This document shows, one piece after another, positions 35,474 through 44,405 of a stretch of DNA of 64,000 bases. The DNA lies in assembly GCA_016712265.1 (NCBI GenBank), contig JADJRJ010000031.1:496001-560000 (forward strand), given 5' to 3'. This DNA comes from Gemmatimonadota bacterium. Lineage in GTDB: Bacteria > Gemmatimonadota > Gemmatimonadetes > Gemmatimonadales > Gemmatimonadaceae. The number at the start of each line of letters is the position of its first letter. Positions within the stretch are counted from its first letter, which is position 1. The notes under the pieces are model-generated. The model worked only from the letters and a program-made list of their open reading frames with translations, did not search any database and was not told where the DNA came from. The translations under genes and the position numbers were made by a program.

Positions 35474-36748
35474 TCACTGTGGCTGGGAGTAACGCCCGAA
35501 GCGGGCCCGCATCTGGCCGGCGTGCAGGCGCACGCCGGCGGAAACCATCCAGACCTGACGCGCCCCGAACAACTCAACGGGATCGAGCGCCGTGGGCCGT
35601 CGGGTCGCGCGTGGCACATGATAGCCGACTTCCATGAACGGACGACCCGTGAGCCATCGCGTTCCCCCACCAGGCCCAGAGAGGGCAACGGTGGTGTTCC
35701 ACCAACGCGTGCGTCCGATGATGTTGAAGTCGTGCAACGGGCGAACGGTACGGAAGAAGGAGGTCGCCCGTTCCTCTTCGGGGCGAATGGTGCGCTCGAG
35801 ACGACTGGAGATCGTAAACCCACGCGGCAGGGTGACAGATCCCTCGGCCAGCCAGGTGTCGAAGTCGAACGCCTGCACCGGTCCGCTGAACTCGCGCGTT
35901 CTGGCGTACTCAAGCAGGAGGTACCGTCCCGGGCCGGTCGTCGACGCGTAGCGCGCGTTGGCGGCATGCTTGCGCTGGTCCAGGCCGAAGCCGGCAGCAA
36001 ACTCGGGCGATTCGACCCGCGCCAGGCTGGCGGACAATTCCAGCGCCGGCGTCGGGCGCGTGGTGAACCGCGCCGACCAGGAGTCGAAGGAGCGGTCCGC
36101 GTTGGGCCAGTCGGTGGTCGACTCCGGCTCGTCACCATTGAAGGACGCGACTTCGAGGGTGCTGCCTCGCCAGGTGACGGCACCGGTCACCATCGCGCGC
36201 TCGAGCAGTTGCGCATGGTGATGATTGACCGGGTACTTCACGAAGGGACGCACCATGGGGTCGTCCGTCCCGTACGGGACGAACCCCTTGCCGACAAACA
36301 ACGACCAGCCGGTGTTGCCGGCAGTACCGCTGGCGCCCACCATCGCTTCGTGGAGCCAGGTGTGTGGGTGCCGGCGGTCGACATACCCCTCGCCGTAGAC
36401 GCCAGGGTTGATCTCGCCGCGCTGGAGGGTGGCTCCTTCGGCGTTGATGGTGAGGTAGGCGCGCACCCCGCGCCGTGGCGAGCGCCAGGTCCCGAACACC
36501 ATCGGTTGCGTGAGGTAGGCCTCGGAGATGGTGACCTTGAACGGGCCTGGCGCCGCGTGCGAGTACACCCCGGTGGCCATGGCCCCGATGGACAGGCGAG
36601 CCGAATCCGTGGGCATCGCGTGGCCATGCTGCGCCGCGAGGCTCCTGACATGCAGGGCAACCACCAGCGCCGCAACGAGCGGTGCGCGCTTCACCGGACG
36701 GGCGGTGGAGGGCCTGGTGCCACGGGTTTCGATTGCTTCCTCCACCAT
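35474..36748 (-). CDS. Porin-like outer-membrane beta-barrel protein
   Basis: The protein has 424 residues. The ATG at 36748 has a good Shine-Dalgarno (GAGAGG, 6 nt). A GTG at 36694 would give a shorter signal peptide (VKRAPLVAALVVALHVRSLA). The mature N-terminus is QHGHAMPTD; amphipathic strands with aromatic girdles run to the C-terminus, which ends GRYSQPQ rather than the classical Phe. Conserved-looking stretches are SEAYLTQPMVFGTWRSP, FVGKGFVPYGTDDPM and VNHHHAQLLERAMVTGAVTW. I recall similar barrels near metal-resistance genes, but no such neighbour is present, so substrate is open. Confidence 0.6.
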   Translation of the reverse strand: MVEEAIETRGTRPSTARPVKRAPLVAALVVALHVRSLAAQHGHAMPTDSARLSIGAMATGVYSHAAPGPFKVTISEAYLTQPMVFGTWRSPRRGVRAYLTINAEGATLQRGEINPGVYGEGYVDRRHPHTWLHEAMVGASGTAGNTGWSLFVGKGFVPYGTDDPMVRPFVKYPVNHHHAQLLERAMVTGAVTWRGSTLEVASFNGDEPESTTDWPNADRSFDSWSARFTTRPTPALELSASLARVESPEFAAGFGLDQRKHAANARYASTTGPGRYLLLEYARTREFSGPVQAFDFDTWLAEGSVTLPRGFTISSRLERTIRPEEERATSFFRTVRPLHDFNIIGRTRWWNTTVALSGPGGGTRWLTGRPFMEVGYHVPRATRRPTALDPVELFGARQVWMVSAGVRLHAGQMRARFGRYSQPQ

Positions 36749-36802
36749 CGCTTGCCTCTCGTGTCTGGCCCCAACCGAACGACCCGTGGGACAGGCCGAG
36801 CC

Positions 36803-37438
36803 CTACCTGGTCGTGTCGGCCACGACGCGCGCGCTCCGGATGAAGTCGAGCTTCGGGAAGTAGCGCTCCAGATAGGCGTTGCCCCGCGAGAAAATCATGT
36901 TCTGGTCTGGCCCGAAACCAGACGGCGGGCCGTCCCCATACGCGAAATACAACGAGTCGACTGCCCCCATGCCGTCGATCACCTGGCCGAACGGGGTGAA
37001 CCCCATGGCATCCAGGTTGGCGTTGTCGACCGTGTTGATGAAGACTTGGGTAGTCCGCGTGCTGGGGCCGGCCATCGCGAAGGTGACAAACCCGCGCTTA
37101 TTGCTTTGCACCACGGGGTCATCCGGGATGGGGAGCTTCTCCCATGCCGCGTTGACTTCGGGGTCCCCATGGGCGCCGAACTGCGCCATGAAACCCTCCA
37201 TCACGCGGAAGAAGCGGGTGTTGTCGAAGTACCCGCTCGAGACCAATTGGTAGAAGCGGTCGGCGCCAAGGGGCGCCCACGCGCGCGTGACCTCGACGGT
37301 AAATGCGCCCTTGCTCGTTTCGAACCGGGCGCGATACACGGGCGGCGCTTGCTGAGGCGTTGCCGGTGGCAGGCCGACTTCGGGTGGCTTTTCGCAGGCG
37401 GCGGTCGCGAGCAGGGCGATGAGGCAATAACGACGCAT
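36803..37438 (-). CDS. Lipoprotein cyclophilin-type peptidyl-prolyl isomerase
   Basis: The protein has 211 residues. The lipoprotein signal is MRRYCLIALLATAAC, then a Pro/Gln-rich linker. The cyclophilin domain has YFDNTRFFRVMEGFMAQFGA (the FFRV and GFMxQ catalytic and substrate residues), GFVTFAMAGPSTRTTQVFIN and AMGFTPFGQVIDGM. It probably assists folding of outer-membrane or exported proteins in the periplasm, which suits the barrel and lipoprotein genes downstream on the same strand. A GTG six bases upstream is an alternative start. Confidence 0.9.
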   Translation of the reverse strand: MRRYCLIALLATAACEKPPEVGLPPATPQQAPPVYRARFETSKGAFTVEVTRAWAPLGADRFYQLVSSGYFDNTRFFRVMEGFMAQFGAHGDPEVNAAWEKLPIPDDPVVQSNKRGFVTFAMAGPSTRTTQVFINTVDNANLDAMGFTPFGQVIDGMGAVDSLYFAYGDGPPSGFGPDQNMIFSRGNAYLERYFPKLDFIRSARVVADTTR

Positions 37439-37506
37439 GTTCACGGTAAGAAACAGGTGGTGCTGGTGTGTGGATCCCGGTCCCGTCGTCCGCCCGGTGC
37501 AGGTCG

Positions 37507-38511
37507 CTAGTGGCTGGTCCCCTGGTACACGCCGATGCGCCCGTTGGCGCCGCTCGCATAAAAGACGGAATTGGCCGACGCGCGCACGGCGTGGAACCCG
37601 GTGCGATCGAACGGGCGCCAGCTCCGGCCACCGTCGTCGCTGATGTCCGATCCGGCCTGACCCACGGCGAGGACCAAACGGCCCCCACGGCCCGCCGCCA
37701 CCGAAGATCGGAAGCCGCCGGTGGTGCTCGTCGGCGTCACCCATTCCTTGCGACCCGGCAGGTAGATCGCGGCGTTCGCCCGGGTCGAGTCGTCCTGCGT
37801 GTAGTCGCCGCCCACGAGCACGAGGGTCTTGGCCGCCGGGGTGACACCAAAGATGCCGGTGCTGCTTCCGCCGGACCGGATCGGTGTGTCGATCGCAGTC
37901 CACGTGGCCCCGCGATCGGTGGAGCGGTGCAAGCGGGCATGCCGCCCACCGCTCGCCACCCACGCCCCCTGCATGCCGTCCACCACCAGGACCTGGCCGC
38001 TGGCGGCGAAGGCTGCCTCGCCCTCTCGTGCCTCGGGGCGGGACGCGGTCGGTGCCTCCCGCCACGTGTCGCCCCCGTCGTCCGTCAGCAACACGAAGAA
38101 GCGCCCTCCCATGGGGTCGCCTAACGCGATGCCATGCTGGTCGTCCCAGAAGTCGACCGCGTCCAGAAACACGGAGGTGTCAGCGGCCTGGTAGCGCAGG
38201 CTCCAGGTCGTTCCGCCGTCGACCGTGCGCCAGATGCGTCCCGCGGTGGCCACCGCGTGGGCGACGGTGGCGCTCCGGCCATGGACGGCGCGCACGTCGA
38301 AGGTCCCGCCCGGTACGGTGTCCACTCGCCAGCTTGCCCCACCATCCGTTGTGAGCAGCACCGTACTGCGGGATCCGCTGGCCCAGACGGTGCGATCGTC
38401 GACGACCGACAGGCCGCGCAGGGATGCGGTGGTGCCAGTGGACAGGGGTCGCCACTGGCCGTGGAGCGGCCCGGCGAGTGCGAGGGCGAGGAGGACGGCA
38501 GCGGTTCGCAT
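37507..38511 (-). CDS. Secreted YCF48/BNR-repeat beta-propeller protein
   Basis: The protein has 334 residues with signal peptide MRTAAVLLALALAGPLHGQ. Repeated BNR/Asp-box-like motifs run along the chain: STVLLTTDGGASWRVDT, GRIWRTVDGGTTWSLRY, LTDDGGDTWREAP, LHRSTDRGATWTAID and DISDDGGRSWRPFD. These match the photosystem-assembly YCF48-like propeller found in many secreted bacterial proteins. No sialidase catalytic set is evident. It lies upstream of the cyclophilin gene on the same strand. Confidence 0.82.
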   Translation of the reverse strand: MRTAAVLLALALAGPLHGQWRPLSTGTTASLRGLSVVDDRTVWASGSRSTVLLTTDGGASWRVDTVPGGTFDVRAVHGRSATVAHAVATAGRIWRTVDGGTTWSLRYQAADTSVFLDAVDFWDDQHGIALGDPMGGRFFVLLTDDGGDTWREAPTASRPEAREGEAAFAASGQVLVVDGMQGAWVASGGRHARLHRSTDRGATWTAIDTPIRSGGSSTGIFGVTPAAKTLVLVGGDYTQDDSTRANAAIYLPGRKEWVTPTSTTGGFRSSVAAGRGGRLVLAVGQAGSDISDDGGRSWRPFDRTGFHAVRASANSVFYASGANGRIGVYQGTSH

Positions 38512-38639
38512 GGGGGAAAGGTAGTGGGGACGCTGGTGGCAGCGGCTGGGGGGCAGGGTGGAGCCAAGCAACAACCTGGGGCTTGTGCTCTGGCTGGAGC
38601 TGGGGCACACATGCGTCTGCCGTCCACACACCGTCATCC

Positions 38640-40151
38640 GTGCCTTCTCTCCTCCGAACACGCTTTCTCGTCGTTGGCAGCGGGGTCGCCGGGCTGCACA
38701 CGGCCTGGCGCGCCAGCACGCATGGCGACGTGGTCGTCCTCACCAAGCGCACCCTCTTCGATTCCGCCACGGCGTATGCGCAGGGGGGGATCGCGGCGGC
38801 ACTTGGTGCGGGGGACTCGCCGGACCTGCATCGCAAGGACACCCTGGCGGCCGGCGCTGCGCTGTGTGACACGGAGGCCGTGGAAGTCCTCGTGGAAGAG
38901 GGTCCCGCGCGAATCCGCGAGCTGCAACTCGCGGGCGCGCGCTTTGACCTCGGGGCCGATGGCAAGCTGAAATTGGGGAACGAGGCCGCGCACTCGCGGC
39001 GGCGGATTGTCCACGCCCAGGGGGACCGCACTGGGGCGGAGGTCGCGCGCACCCTCGTGGAGCGCGTGCATGCATCGAAGCGCGTCTCGGTGCTCGAGCA
39101 CGCGCGAATCCTCGAACTCATTGTCGAGGGCGGGCGCTGCGCGGGGGTGCGCGCCAGCGTGCTCGGGCAACCGGTGGAGATCCGCGCCGACGCGACCGTC
39201 CTCGCAACGGGCGGTTGCGGGCAGGTCTATCGCTACACGACCAACCCCGTGGTGGCGACAGGTGATGGCTTTGCCATCGCGCATCGTGCGGGGGTCACCC
39301 TCGCCGACATGGAGTTTGTGCAATTCCATCCGACGGCGTTGGACACCCCAGAGAACCCGCTCGCCCTGGTCTCGGAGGCGGTGCGCGGCGAGGGGGCGGT
39401 CCTCCGGAACGCGGCGGGCGAGCGTTTCATGGTCAAGCGCCACAAGTTGGCGGAACTGGCACCGCGCGACATCGTGGCCCGGGCGATCTTTCGCGAGCAG
39501 AAGCAGACGGGTCAGGTGTGGCTCGACGCGCGTTCGCTCGGCAAGGGCTTCGTCACGCGCTTTCCAGGGATCACCGCCCTCTGCCGGGCGCGCGGCATCG
39601 AACCCGGCGAGCAACTCATCCCGGTCACCCCGGCCGCGCACTACATGATGGGTGGCATAGTCACCGACCTGTCCGGCCGCACCTCACTCGCGGATCTCTA
39701 CGCCTGCGGGGAAGTGGCCTGCACCGGAGTGCATGGCGCCAATCGCCTGGCGTCCAATTCGTTGCTGGAGGGGCTGGTGTTTGCCGAACGTGTGGCGCGA
39801 GAGATGTCCCAGGGGAAACGGCACGCGGGCCCCCGTCGCGCCCAGGCGTTTGACGTCCCGCCGCTCGCCGATCGTGGCGCGGCGCAGGTGGCCGCCGACG
39901 CCATTCGCGCGTTGATGTGGGATGCCGCGGGGATCGACCGCAACTCCCGTGGCCTGCGGACCTGCGTGCGTCAGTTGTCAGAGATCGCGGAGCGACTGAC
40001 CGAGGGGATGACCGAGGAGCGCAACATGTGCGAAACCGCGCAGCTCATCGCTGGTGCGGCCCTCGCGCGGCGGGAATCGCGCGGTGGCCACTACCGCAGT
40101 GACTTTCCGCGGGCGAAGGGCGAGTGGCGCGAGAAGCGACTGGAGTGGTAG
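38640..40151 (+). CDS. nadB: L-aspartate oxidase
   Basis: The protein has 503 residues. The GTG start (MPSLLRTRFLVVGSGVAGLH) places the FAD dinucleotide motif VVGSGVAG at the usual position. It oxidises L-aspartate to iminoaspartate, the first step of de novo NAD synthesis. Family motifs include TAYAQGGIAAAL, HSRRRIVHAQGDRTG, FVQFHPTAL, SEAVRGEGAVLRN and GEVACTGVHGANRLASNSLL. It heads the nadB-nadA-nadC cluster; the 108-bp gap to nadA holds a second promoter. A degenerate GCCGTCT-like element (TGCGTCTGCCGTCC, 38612-38625) lies upstream. Confidence 0.95.
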   Translation: MPSLLRTRFLVVGSGVAGLHTAWRASTHGDVVVLTKRTLFDSATAYAQGGIAAALGAGDSPDLHRKDTLAAGAALCDTEAVEVLVEEGPARIRELQLAGARFDLGADGKLKLGNEAAHSRRRIVHAQGDRTGAEVARTLVERVHASKRVSVLEHARILELIVEGGRCAGVRASVLGQPVEIRADATVLATGGCGQVYRYTTNPVVATGDGFAIAHRAGVTLADMEFVQFHPTALDTPENPLALVSEAVRGEGAVLRNAAGERFMVKRHKLAELAPRDIVARAIFREQKQTGQVWLDARSLGKGFVTRFPGITALCRARGIEPGEQLIPVTPAAHYMMGGIVTDLSGRTSLADLYACGEVACTGVHGANRLASNSLLEGLVFAERVAREMSQGKRHAGPRRAQAFDVPPLADRGAAQVAADAIRALMWDAAGIDRNSRGLRTCVRQLSEIAERLTEGMTEERNMCETAQLIAGAALARRESRGGHYRSDFPRAKGEWREKRLEW

Positions 40152-40224
40152 GCCGTCGGGGCTCTCGGCACGGGTGTCCGCCGTGGCATCACCGGGGACG
40201 TCGCGCGGGGCCGGCGTCATCCCG

Positions 40225-40253
40225 TTGGTTGCGGGACCACACCCCCGTAAACT
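40225..40253 (+). promoter_or_regulatory. Predicted leaderless promoter of nadA
   Basis: A -35-like TTGGTT (40225-40230), a 17-nt spacer and a -10-like TAAACT (40248-40253) are followed by 6 nt and then the nadA ATG. The predicted +1 is the A of the start codon. The geometry is the same as before the RlmL-like gene. Confidence 0.55.
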
Positions 40254-40259
40254 TCCCGC

Positions 40260-41258
40260 ATGGTGAACCCTGACGCTCCTGCCCTCGCCGACCGCATCCG
40301 GGCCCTGGCCCGCGAGCGACACGCCGTCATCCTCGCGCACAATTACGAACGACCCGAGGTGCAGGACGTGGCGGATTTCGTCGGGGACTCGTTAGGGTTG
40401 AGTCGCGAGGCGGCACGCACCGACGCCGAGGTGATCGTGTTCTGCGGGGTGCATTTCATGGCGGAAACCGCCGCCATCCTGTCGCCCGACAAGACCGTGC
40501 TCCTCCCGGACCTCGCCGCCGGGTGCTCGCTCGCGGACACGATCACCGCTGACCAGCTGCGCGCCTGGAAGGCAGAACACCCGGGCGCGGTCGTCGTGGC
40601 CTACGTCAACACGACGGCAGCCGTGAAGGGCGAGAGCGACTACTGCTGCACCTCGGGGAACGCGGTCGAGGTGGTGGAGTCGATCCCGGCGGACCGGGAG
40701 ATCCTGTTCCTCCCCGACTTCTTTCTTGGCGCGCATGTGCGTCGCGTCACGGGGCGGACCAACATCCACGTGTGGCAGGGGGAATGTCACGTGCATGCCG
40801 GGATCACCCCGCAGAGCCTGGCGACCCAACGGGCGGCACACCCGACCGCGGAAGTGCTGGTGCACCCGGAGTGCGGGTGCGCGACGAACGTGGTGGAAGC
40901 GATGTCGGCGGGCGCCATCCCCAGCGACGGTGTGCAGGTTCTGTCGACGGAGGGGATGATCAAGCGTCCCGGTGCCTCCGCCGCACGCGAATTCATCGTC
41001 GCGACGGAAACGGGGATCCTGCACCGGTTGCGGCGGGCCAACCCCGACAAGCTGTTCTTTGCTGCCAGCGACCGCGCCGAGTGCCAGTACATGAAGTTGA
41101 CCACCCTGCCCAAGCTGCAGCGCGCCCTGGAACGCGGGGAGCATCGCATTACCGTGCCGCCGGAGGTGGCCGCGCGCGCGCGGCTTGCGCTCGAGCGCAT
41201 GGTCGCGATTGGTGGATCCACGCCGTCGCGCGCGCCCGCCTTTGACCCGGGAGAGTAG
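40260..41258 (+). CDS. nadA: Quinolinate synthase A
   Basis: The protein has 332 residues. It condenses iminoaspartate with dihydroxyacetone phosphate to quinolinate using a [4Fe-4S] cluster. Motifs are AHNYERPEVQDVADFVGDSL, CGVHFMAETA, DLAAGCSLAD (C89), VWQGECHVH (C176) and DRAECQYMK (C275); these three Cys are the likely cluster ligands. HPECGC (C205, C207) is also present. The stop at 41258 is 1 bp from the nadC GTG. No Shine-Dalgarno is seen, in line with a leaderless message. Confidence 0.96.
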   Translation: MVNPDAPALADRIRALARERHAVILAHNYERPEVQDVADFVGDSLGLSREAARTDAEVIVFCGVHFMAETAAILSPDKTVLLPDLAAGCSLADTITADQLRAWKAEHPGAVVVAYVNTTAAVKGESDYCCTSGNAVEVVESIPADREILFLPDFFLGAHVRRVTGRTNIHVWQGECHVHAGITPQSLATQRAAHPTAEVLVHPECGCATNVVEAMSAGAIPSDGVQVLSTEGMIKRPGASAAREFIVATETGILHRLRRANPDKLFFAASDRAECQYMKLTTLPKLQRALERGEHRITVPPEVAARARLALERMVAIGGSTPSRAPAFDPGE

Positions 41259-41259
41259 G

Positions 41260-42114
41260 GTGCCCCTCCCGTTCCCGCTCGCACAGGGGGCCCTCGATGA
41301 CCTCGTGCGCGCGGCGCTCGCCGAGGATCGCGCGTTCGACGACGTCACGACCCTGGCGACGGTTGCTGCAGACAGTTGGAGCCGGGCGCGAATGGTGGCC
41401 CGACAGGGCGGGGTATCCTGCGGGGCCGCCTTCGCCACGGCCGCCTTTCGCGCCCTGGACAGCGGCGTCGTCGCGCAGCTCCGTGCCCCGGACGGCAGCC
41501 GCGTGGTGCGAGGCGAGGTGATCCTGGACCTGTCGGGGCCCTCGCGCGCCCTGCTCTCGGCCGAACGCGTGGCACTGAACTTCATGCAAAGACTTTCCGG
41601 TGTCGCGACCCTGACCTCACGATTTGTCGACGCTGTGCGCGGAAGTCGCGCCGAGGTGCTGGACACGCGAAAAACCACCCCGGGGTGGCGCGCACTGGAG
41701 AAGTACGCCGTCCGATGCGGCGGGGGGACCAACCACCGGATGGACCTCGAAGCGGCGGTGTTGATCAAGGACAACCACCTGGCGGCTGTGGGCGGCGATG
41801 TCGCCGTTGCGGTGCGGCGGGCCCGCGAGATGGCGCGCCCCGGCGCGGTCATCGAGGTGGAGTGCGACCGGATCGAGCAGGTCGAGGCGGCCGTCGAGGC
41901 TGGCGCGACCATGATCCTGCTGGACAACATGTCGATTGCGTCGCTGGTGGCCTGCGTGCGGCTGGTCGCGGGCCGCGCGAAGCTGGAGGCCTCCGGTGGC
42001 GTGACCCTGGAGTCCATCTCAGCCATCGCGGCCACCGGTGTCGACTACATCTCGGTAGGTGCGATCACGCACTCCGCGCCGGCCATGGACCTCGCGCTCG
42101 ACTTCGAGACATGA
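41260..42114 (+). CDS. nadC: Nicotinate-nucleotide pyrophosphorylase (carboxylating)
   Basis: The protein has 284 residues with a GTG start directly after the nadA stop. It converts quinolinate and PRPP to nicotinate mononucleotide. Motifs are AEDRAFDDVTTLA, LNFMQRLSGVAT, DTRKTTPGWRALEKYAV, GGGTNHRMDL, VLIKDNH, EVECDRIEQ and SGGVTLESI. The stop overlaps the start of the following small zinc-ribbon gene (ATGA). Confidence 0.96.
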   Translation: MPLPFPLAQGALDDLVRAALAEDRAFDDVTTLATVAADSWSRARMVARQGGVSCGAAFATAAFRALDSGVVAQLRAPDGSRVVRGEVILDLSGPSRALLSAERVALNFMQRLSGVATLTSRFVDAVRGSRAEVLDTRKTTPGWRALEKYAVRCGGGTNHRMDLEAAVLIKDNHLAAVGGDVAVAVRRAREMARPGAVIEVECDRIEQVEAAVEAGATMILLDNMSIASLVACVRLVAGRAKLEASGGVTLESISAIAATGVDYISVGAITHSAPAMDLALDFET

Positions 42115-42278
42115 CGGTGCCCGTCGAGCCCCATCGCTCGCCTGGCGCGGCGGCACCGCGCGCGACGCCGGCCGTCGAGACGTGCCCCATCTGCGGGTCG
42201 GCGCAGCTCCTTGCGCTGCGATGCAAGGTGATCTGTCAGGGGTGTCGCACCATCCTGCAGAGCTGCGCCGACTTGTAG
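42111..42278 (+). CDS. Tiny zinc-ribbon protein coupled to nadC
   Basis: The protein has 55 residues, and its ATG overlaps the nadC stop by four bases (ATGA), strong evidence of translation. After a Pro/Ala-rich N-terminus it has C25-P-I-C28, then C38, and C42-Q-G-C45, with a final C52 in LQSCADL. The two CxxC knuckles form a typical zinc ribbon. No catalytic part is present, so it may be an adaptor or metal-binding accessory. A link to NAD synthesis is inferred from the operon only. The convergent BIG2 gene ends 4 bp away. Confidence 0.7.
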   Translation: MTVPVEPHRSPGAAAPRATPAVETCPICGSAQLLALRCKVICQGCRTILQSCADL

Positions 42279-42282
42279 GACG

Positions 42283-44202
42283 TCAGGGATTCACGGTGAC
42301 GGGAACCGTCACCTGCGGCACGCCGGACATCGTCACGCTGATGCTCGTGGCCCCGGCCGCCACCCCCGTCACGACACCGCCTGGGCTGACCGTCGCGATC
42401 AGGTTGTTCCCCGTGGCGAAGAAGATCGACTTGGTGGTGGTGAGCACGTTCCCCAGGTTGTCCTTGGCCACGACGGTCAGGGTCTGCGTCGCAGCAACCG
42501 AGACCTGGAGTGGGGTTGGGGTCACCACCAACTGGGCGATCTGCGCCACCCGCAGCGTCATCACGTTACTGGTGACGTTGTCGATGGTCACCGTGATCGC
42601 GGCCGTTCCATTTTGCTGGGTCGTCGCTTGAACGATCCCGAGGTTGCTCACGCTCGCCACCGGGATGTTGGTGCTGGTCCAGACGACGTTCCGATTGTTG
42701 AGGTTTGTGACCGGACGGCCCGCGGAATCGGTGACCACTGGCGTGTACTGCTTCTGGTCGCCACCGGCGAGGGTGTCCGCGGACGGCACCAACGTCACCG
42801 TCCCGATGGGGACCGGTGTCACGCTGATATTCACCGAGGCGCTGCGCTGGTCGATCGACGCCGTGATCGTCGCATTTCCGACCGTGAGGCCGGTGACCAC
42901 GCCAGTCGCGCTGACGGTTGCCACAGACGGCGTGAGCGAGGTCCAGGTGACCGCCTTGCCCGGGATCGGTTGGTTCTGGTTGTTGAGCCCCTGCGCGGAG
43001 AGCTGCAGCGTGTTGCCGACGCGCATCGGCGCGATCACGAGCGGCGAGATCTGCACCGCGACCACCTGGTCGGTGACCGTGACCACCACGTCGTTGGACT
43101 TGACGCCGTCGACCGTGAGGGAGACGCGACTGGTGCCGGCGGTGAGCGCGGCGACCGTCCCGGTGTTCGAGACACTGGCGATGGCGGCGGCACTGGACGA
43201 CCACACCACCTGGCGGTTCGAGAGGTTGGTCACCGTACGGTTCAGCGAGTCGATCACGGTCGGCGTGAGCACACGCGTGTTCGACGTCTGCAAGGCAATG
43301 GAGTCCGGGGCCAACGTCACGGACTTGAGCGGGATCTCGGTGACGGTGACCGGCAGGGAGGGTGACACGCGCCCGTCCACTTCGGCGGTGATGCTTGCCA
43401 CACCTACCGACACCGCTGTCACCAGCCCCGTGGAGGAGACGGAGGCGACGTTCGTGTTGGATGACGCCCAGGTCACCGTCCGGCCGGTAATCGGCGTGTT
43501 GTTCACGTCGCGCGGGGTGGCACTCACTTGCAGCGGCGCGCCGCCGAGGCGAAGGAACTGCGGGCTCGAGGGCGCGAGTGCCACCGACGCCACGGGGACG
43601 TTGATCACCGTGATGGACGTGCTGCCGTCCACGGCGTCCAGCTCAACGCTGGCGGTGATCGTCACGGTGCCGAGCGCGACCCCCGAGACAATCCCCTGTG
43701 TATTGACCGTGGCGACCGCCGTGTTGCTCGAGCGCCAGGTGATGTTCCGTCCGCCGATGGTCTGGCCCGAGGCGCCGGTCACCGACGCCAGCATCACGCG
43801 CGTCTGGTTGATCGCGACCTGGTCGTTGGCCGGTGTCACCACGACGCGGGTCACGCGATCGAGCACCCGGATATTTGCCTGCGCCGTGCGGCCATCCACA
43901 CTGGCCTTGATCGACGCCTGACCGACCGCCTTCGGCGTCACGAGGCCGTTCTGGTCAACCGTCGCGACTTCGGGAAAGAGCGACTCGTACTTGACCGTCT
44001 TGCCGCTGATCTCTGCACCACTGATGTCCCGGACCGAGACCGTGGTCTGGTACGTCCGGTTGATCAGGACCGAGTCGGTGGCGATGCCGAATTGCACGCT
44101 CGACGCCCCCGGTGTGTCGACCGGAGACGTGCATGCGGCGAGGAGCGCGAGGGAGAGCCCACCGCCCAAACGGCTGAGCAACGTGTTGCAGGAGAAAGAC
44201 AT
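42283..44202 (-). CDS. Surface lipoprotein with seven BIG2 (bacterial Ig-like) domains
   Basis: The protein has 639 residues. ATG 44202 opens a lipoprotein signal (MSFSCNTLLSRLGGGLSLAL, then LAAC). Seven Ig-like group 2 repeats of ~85 residues follow, each with a W-x-SS-x-x-x-VA-x-V core (ITWRSSNTAVATVN, VTWASSNTNVASVS, VVWSSSAAAIASVS, VTWTSLTPSVATVS and others) and a G-x-ATITASVDG-like end. There is no catalytic domain. It probably serves adhesion or surface layering. The last repeat ends at the C-terminus, so no export-sorting domain is seen. Confidence 0.87.
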   Translation of the reverse strand: MSFSCNTLLSRLGGGLSLALLAACTSPVDTPGASSVQFGIATDSVLINRTYQTTVSVRDISGAEISGKTVKYESLFPEVATVDQNGLVTPKAVGQASIKASVDGRTAQANIRVLDRVTRVVVTPANDQVAINQTRVMLASVTGASGQTIGGRNITWRSSNTAVATVNTQGIVSGVALGTVTITASVELDAVDGSTSITVINVPVASVALAPSSPQFLRLGGAPLQVSATPRDVNNTPITGRTVTWASSNTNVASVSSTGLVTAVSVGVASITAEVDGRVSPSLPVTVTEIPLKSVTLAPDSIALQTSNTRVLTPTVIDSLNRTVTNLSNRQVVWSSSAAAIASVSNTGTVAALTAGTSRVSLTVDGVKSNDVVVTVTDQVVAVQISPLVIAPMRVGNTLQLSAQGLNNQNQPIPGKAVTWTSLTPSVATVSATGVVTGLTVGNATITASIDQRSASVNISVTPVPIGTVTLVPSADTLAGGDQKQYTPVVTDSAGRPVTNLNNRNVVWTSTNIPVASVSNLGIVQATTQQNGTAAITVTIDNVTSNVMTLRVAQIAQLVVTPTPLQVSVAATQTLTVVAKDNLGNVLTTTKSIFFATGNNLIATVSPGGVVTGVAAGATSISVTMSGVPQVTVPVTVNP

Positions 44203-44405
44203 AGGATGGCGATGGGGCAGCAGGTCGGGGCCGGGAGCGTGACAGGGAAATCGACACCCTTTGTGCGCCGGCACCCGGACGCACGGAAAGGTACTCCGGG
44301 ATCGGTCATTCTGACCCCGCGAGCGACTACCCGAAGGACGATCATCGACGGGGGGTCGCAATCGGACACGGGGCAAACCACATGCCGGACCGATCGCAAC
44401 CGGAA

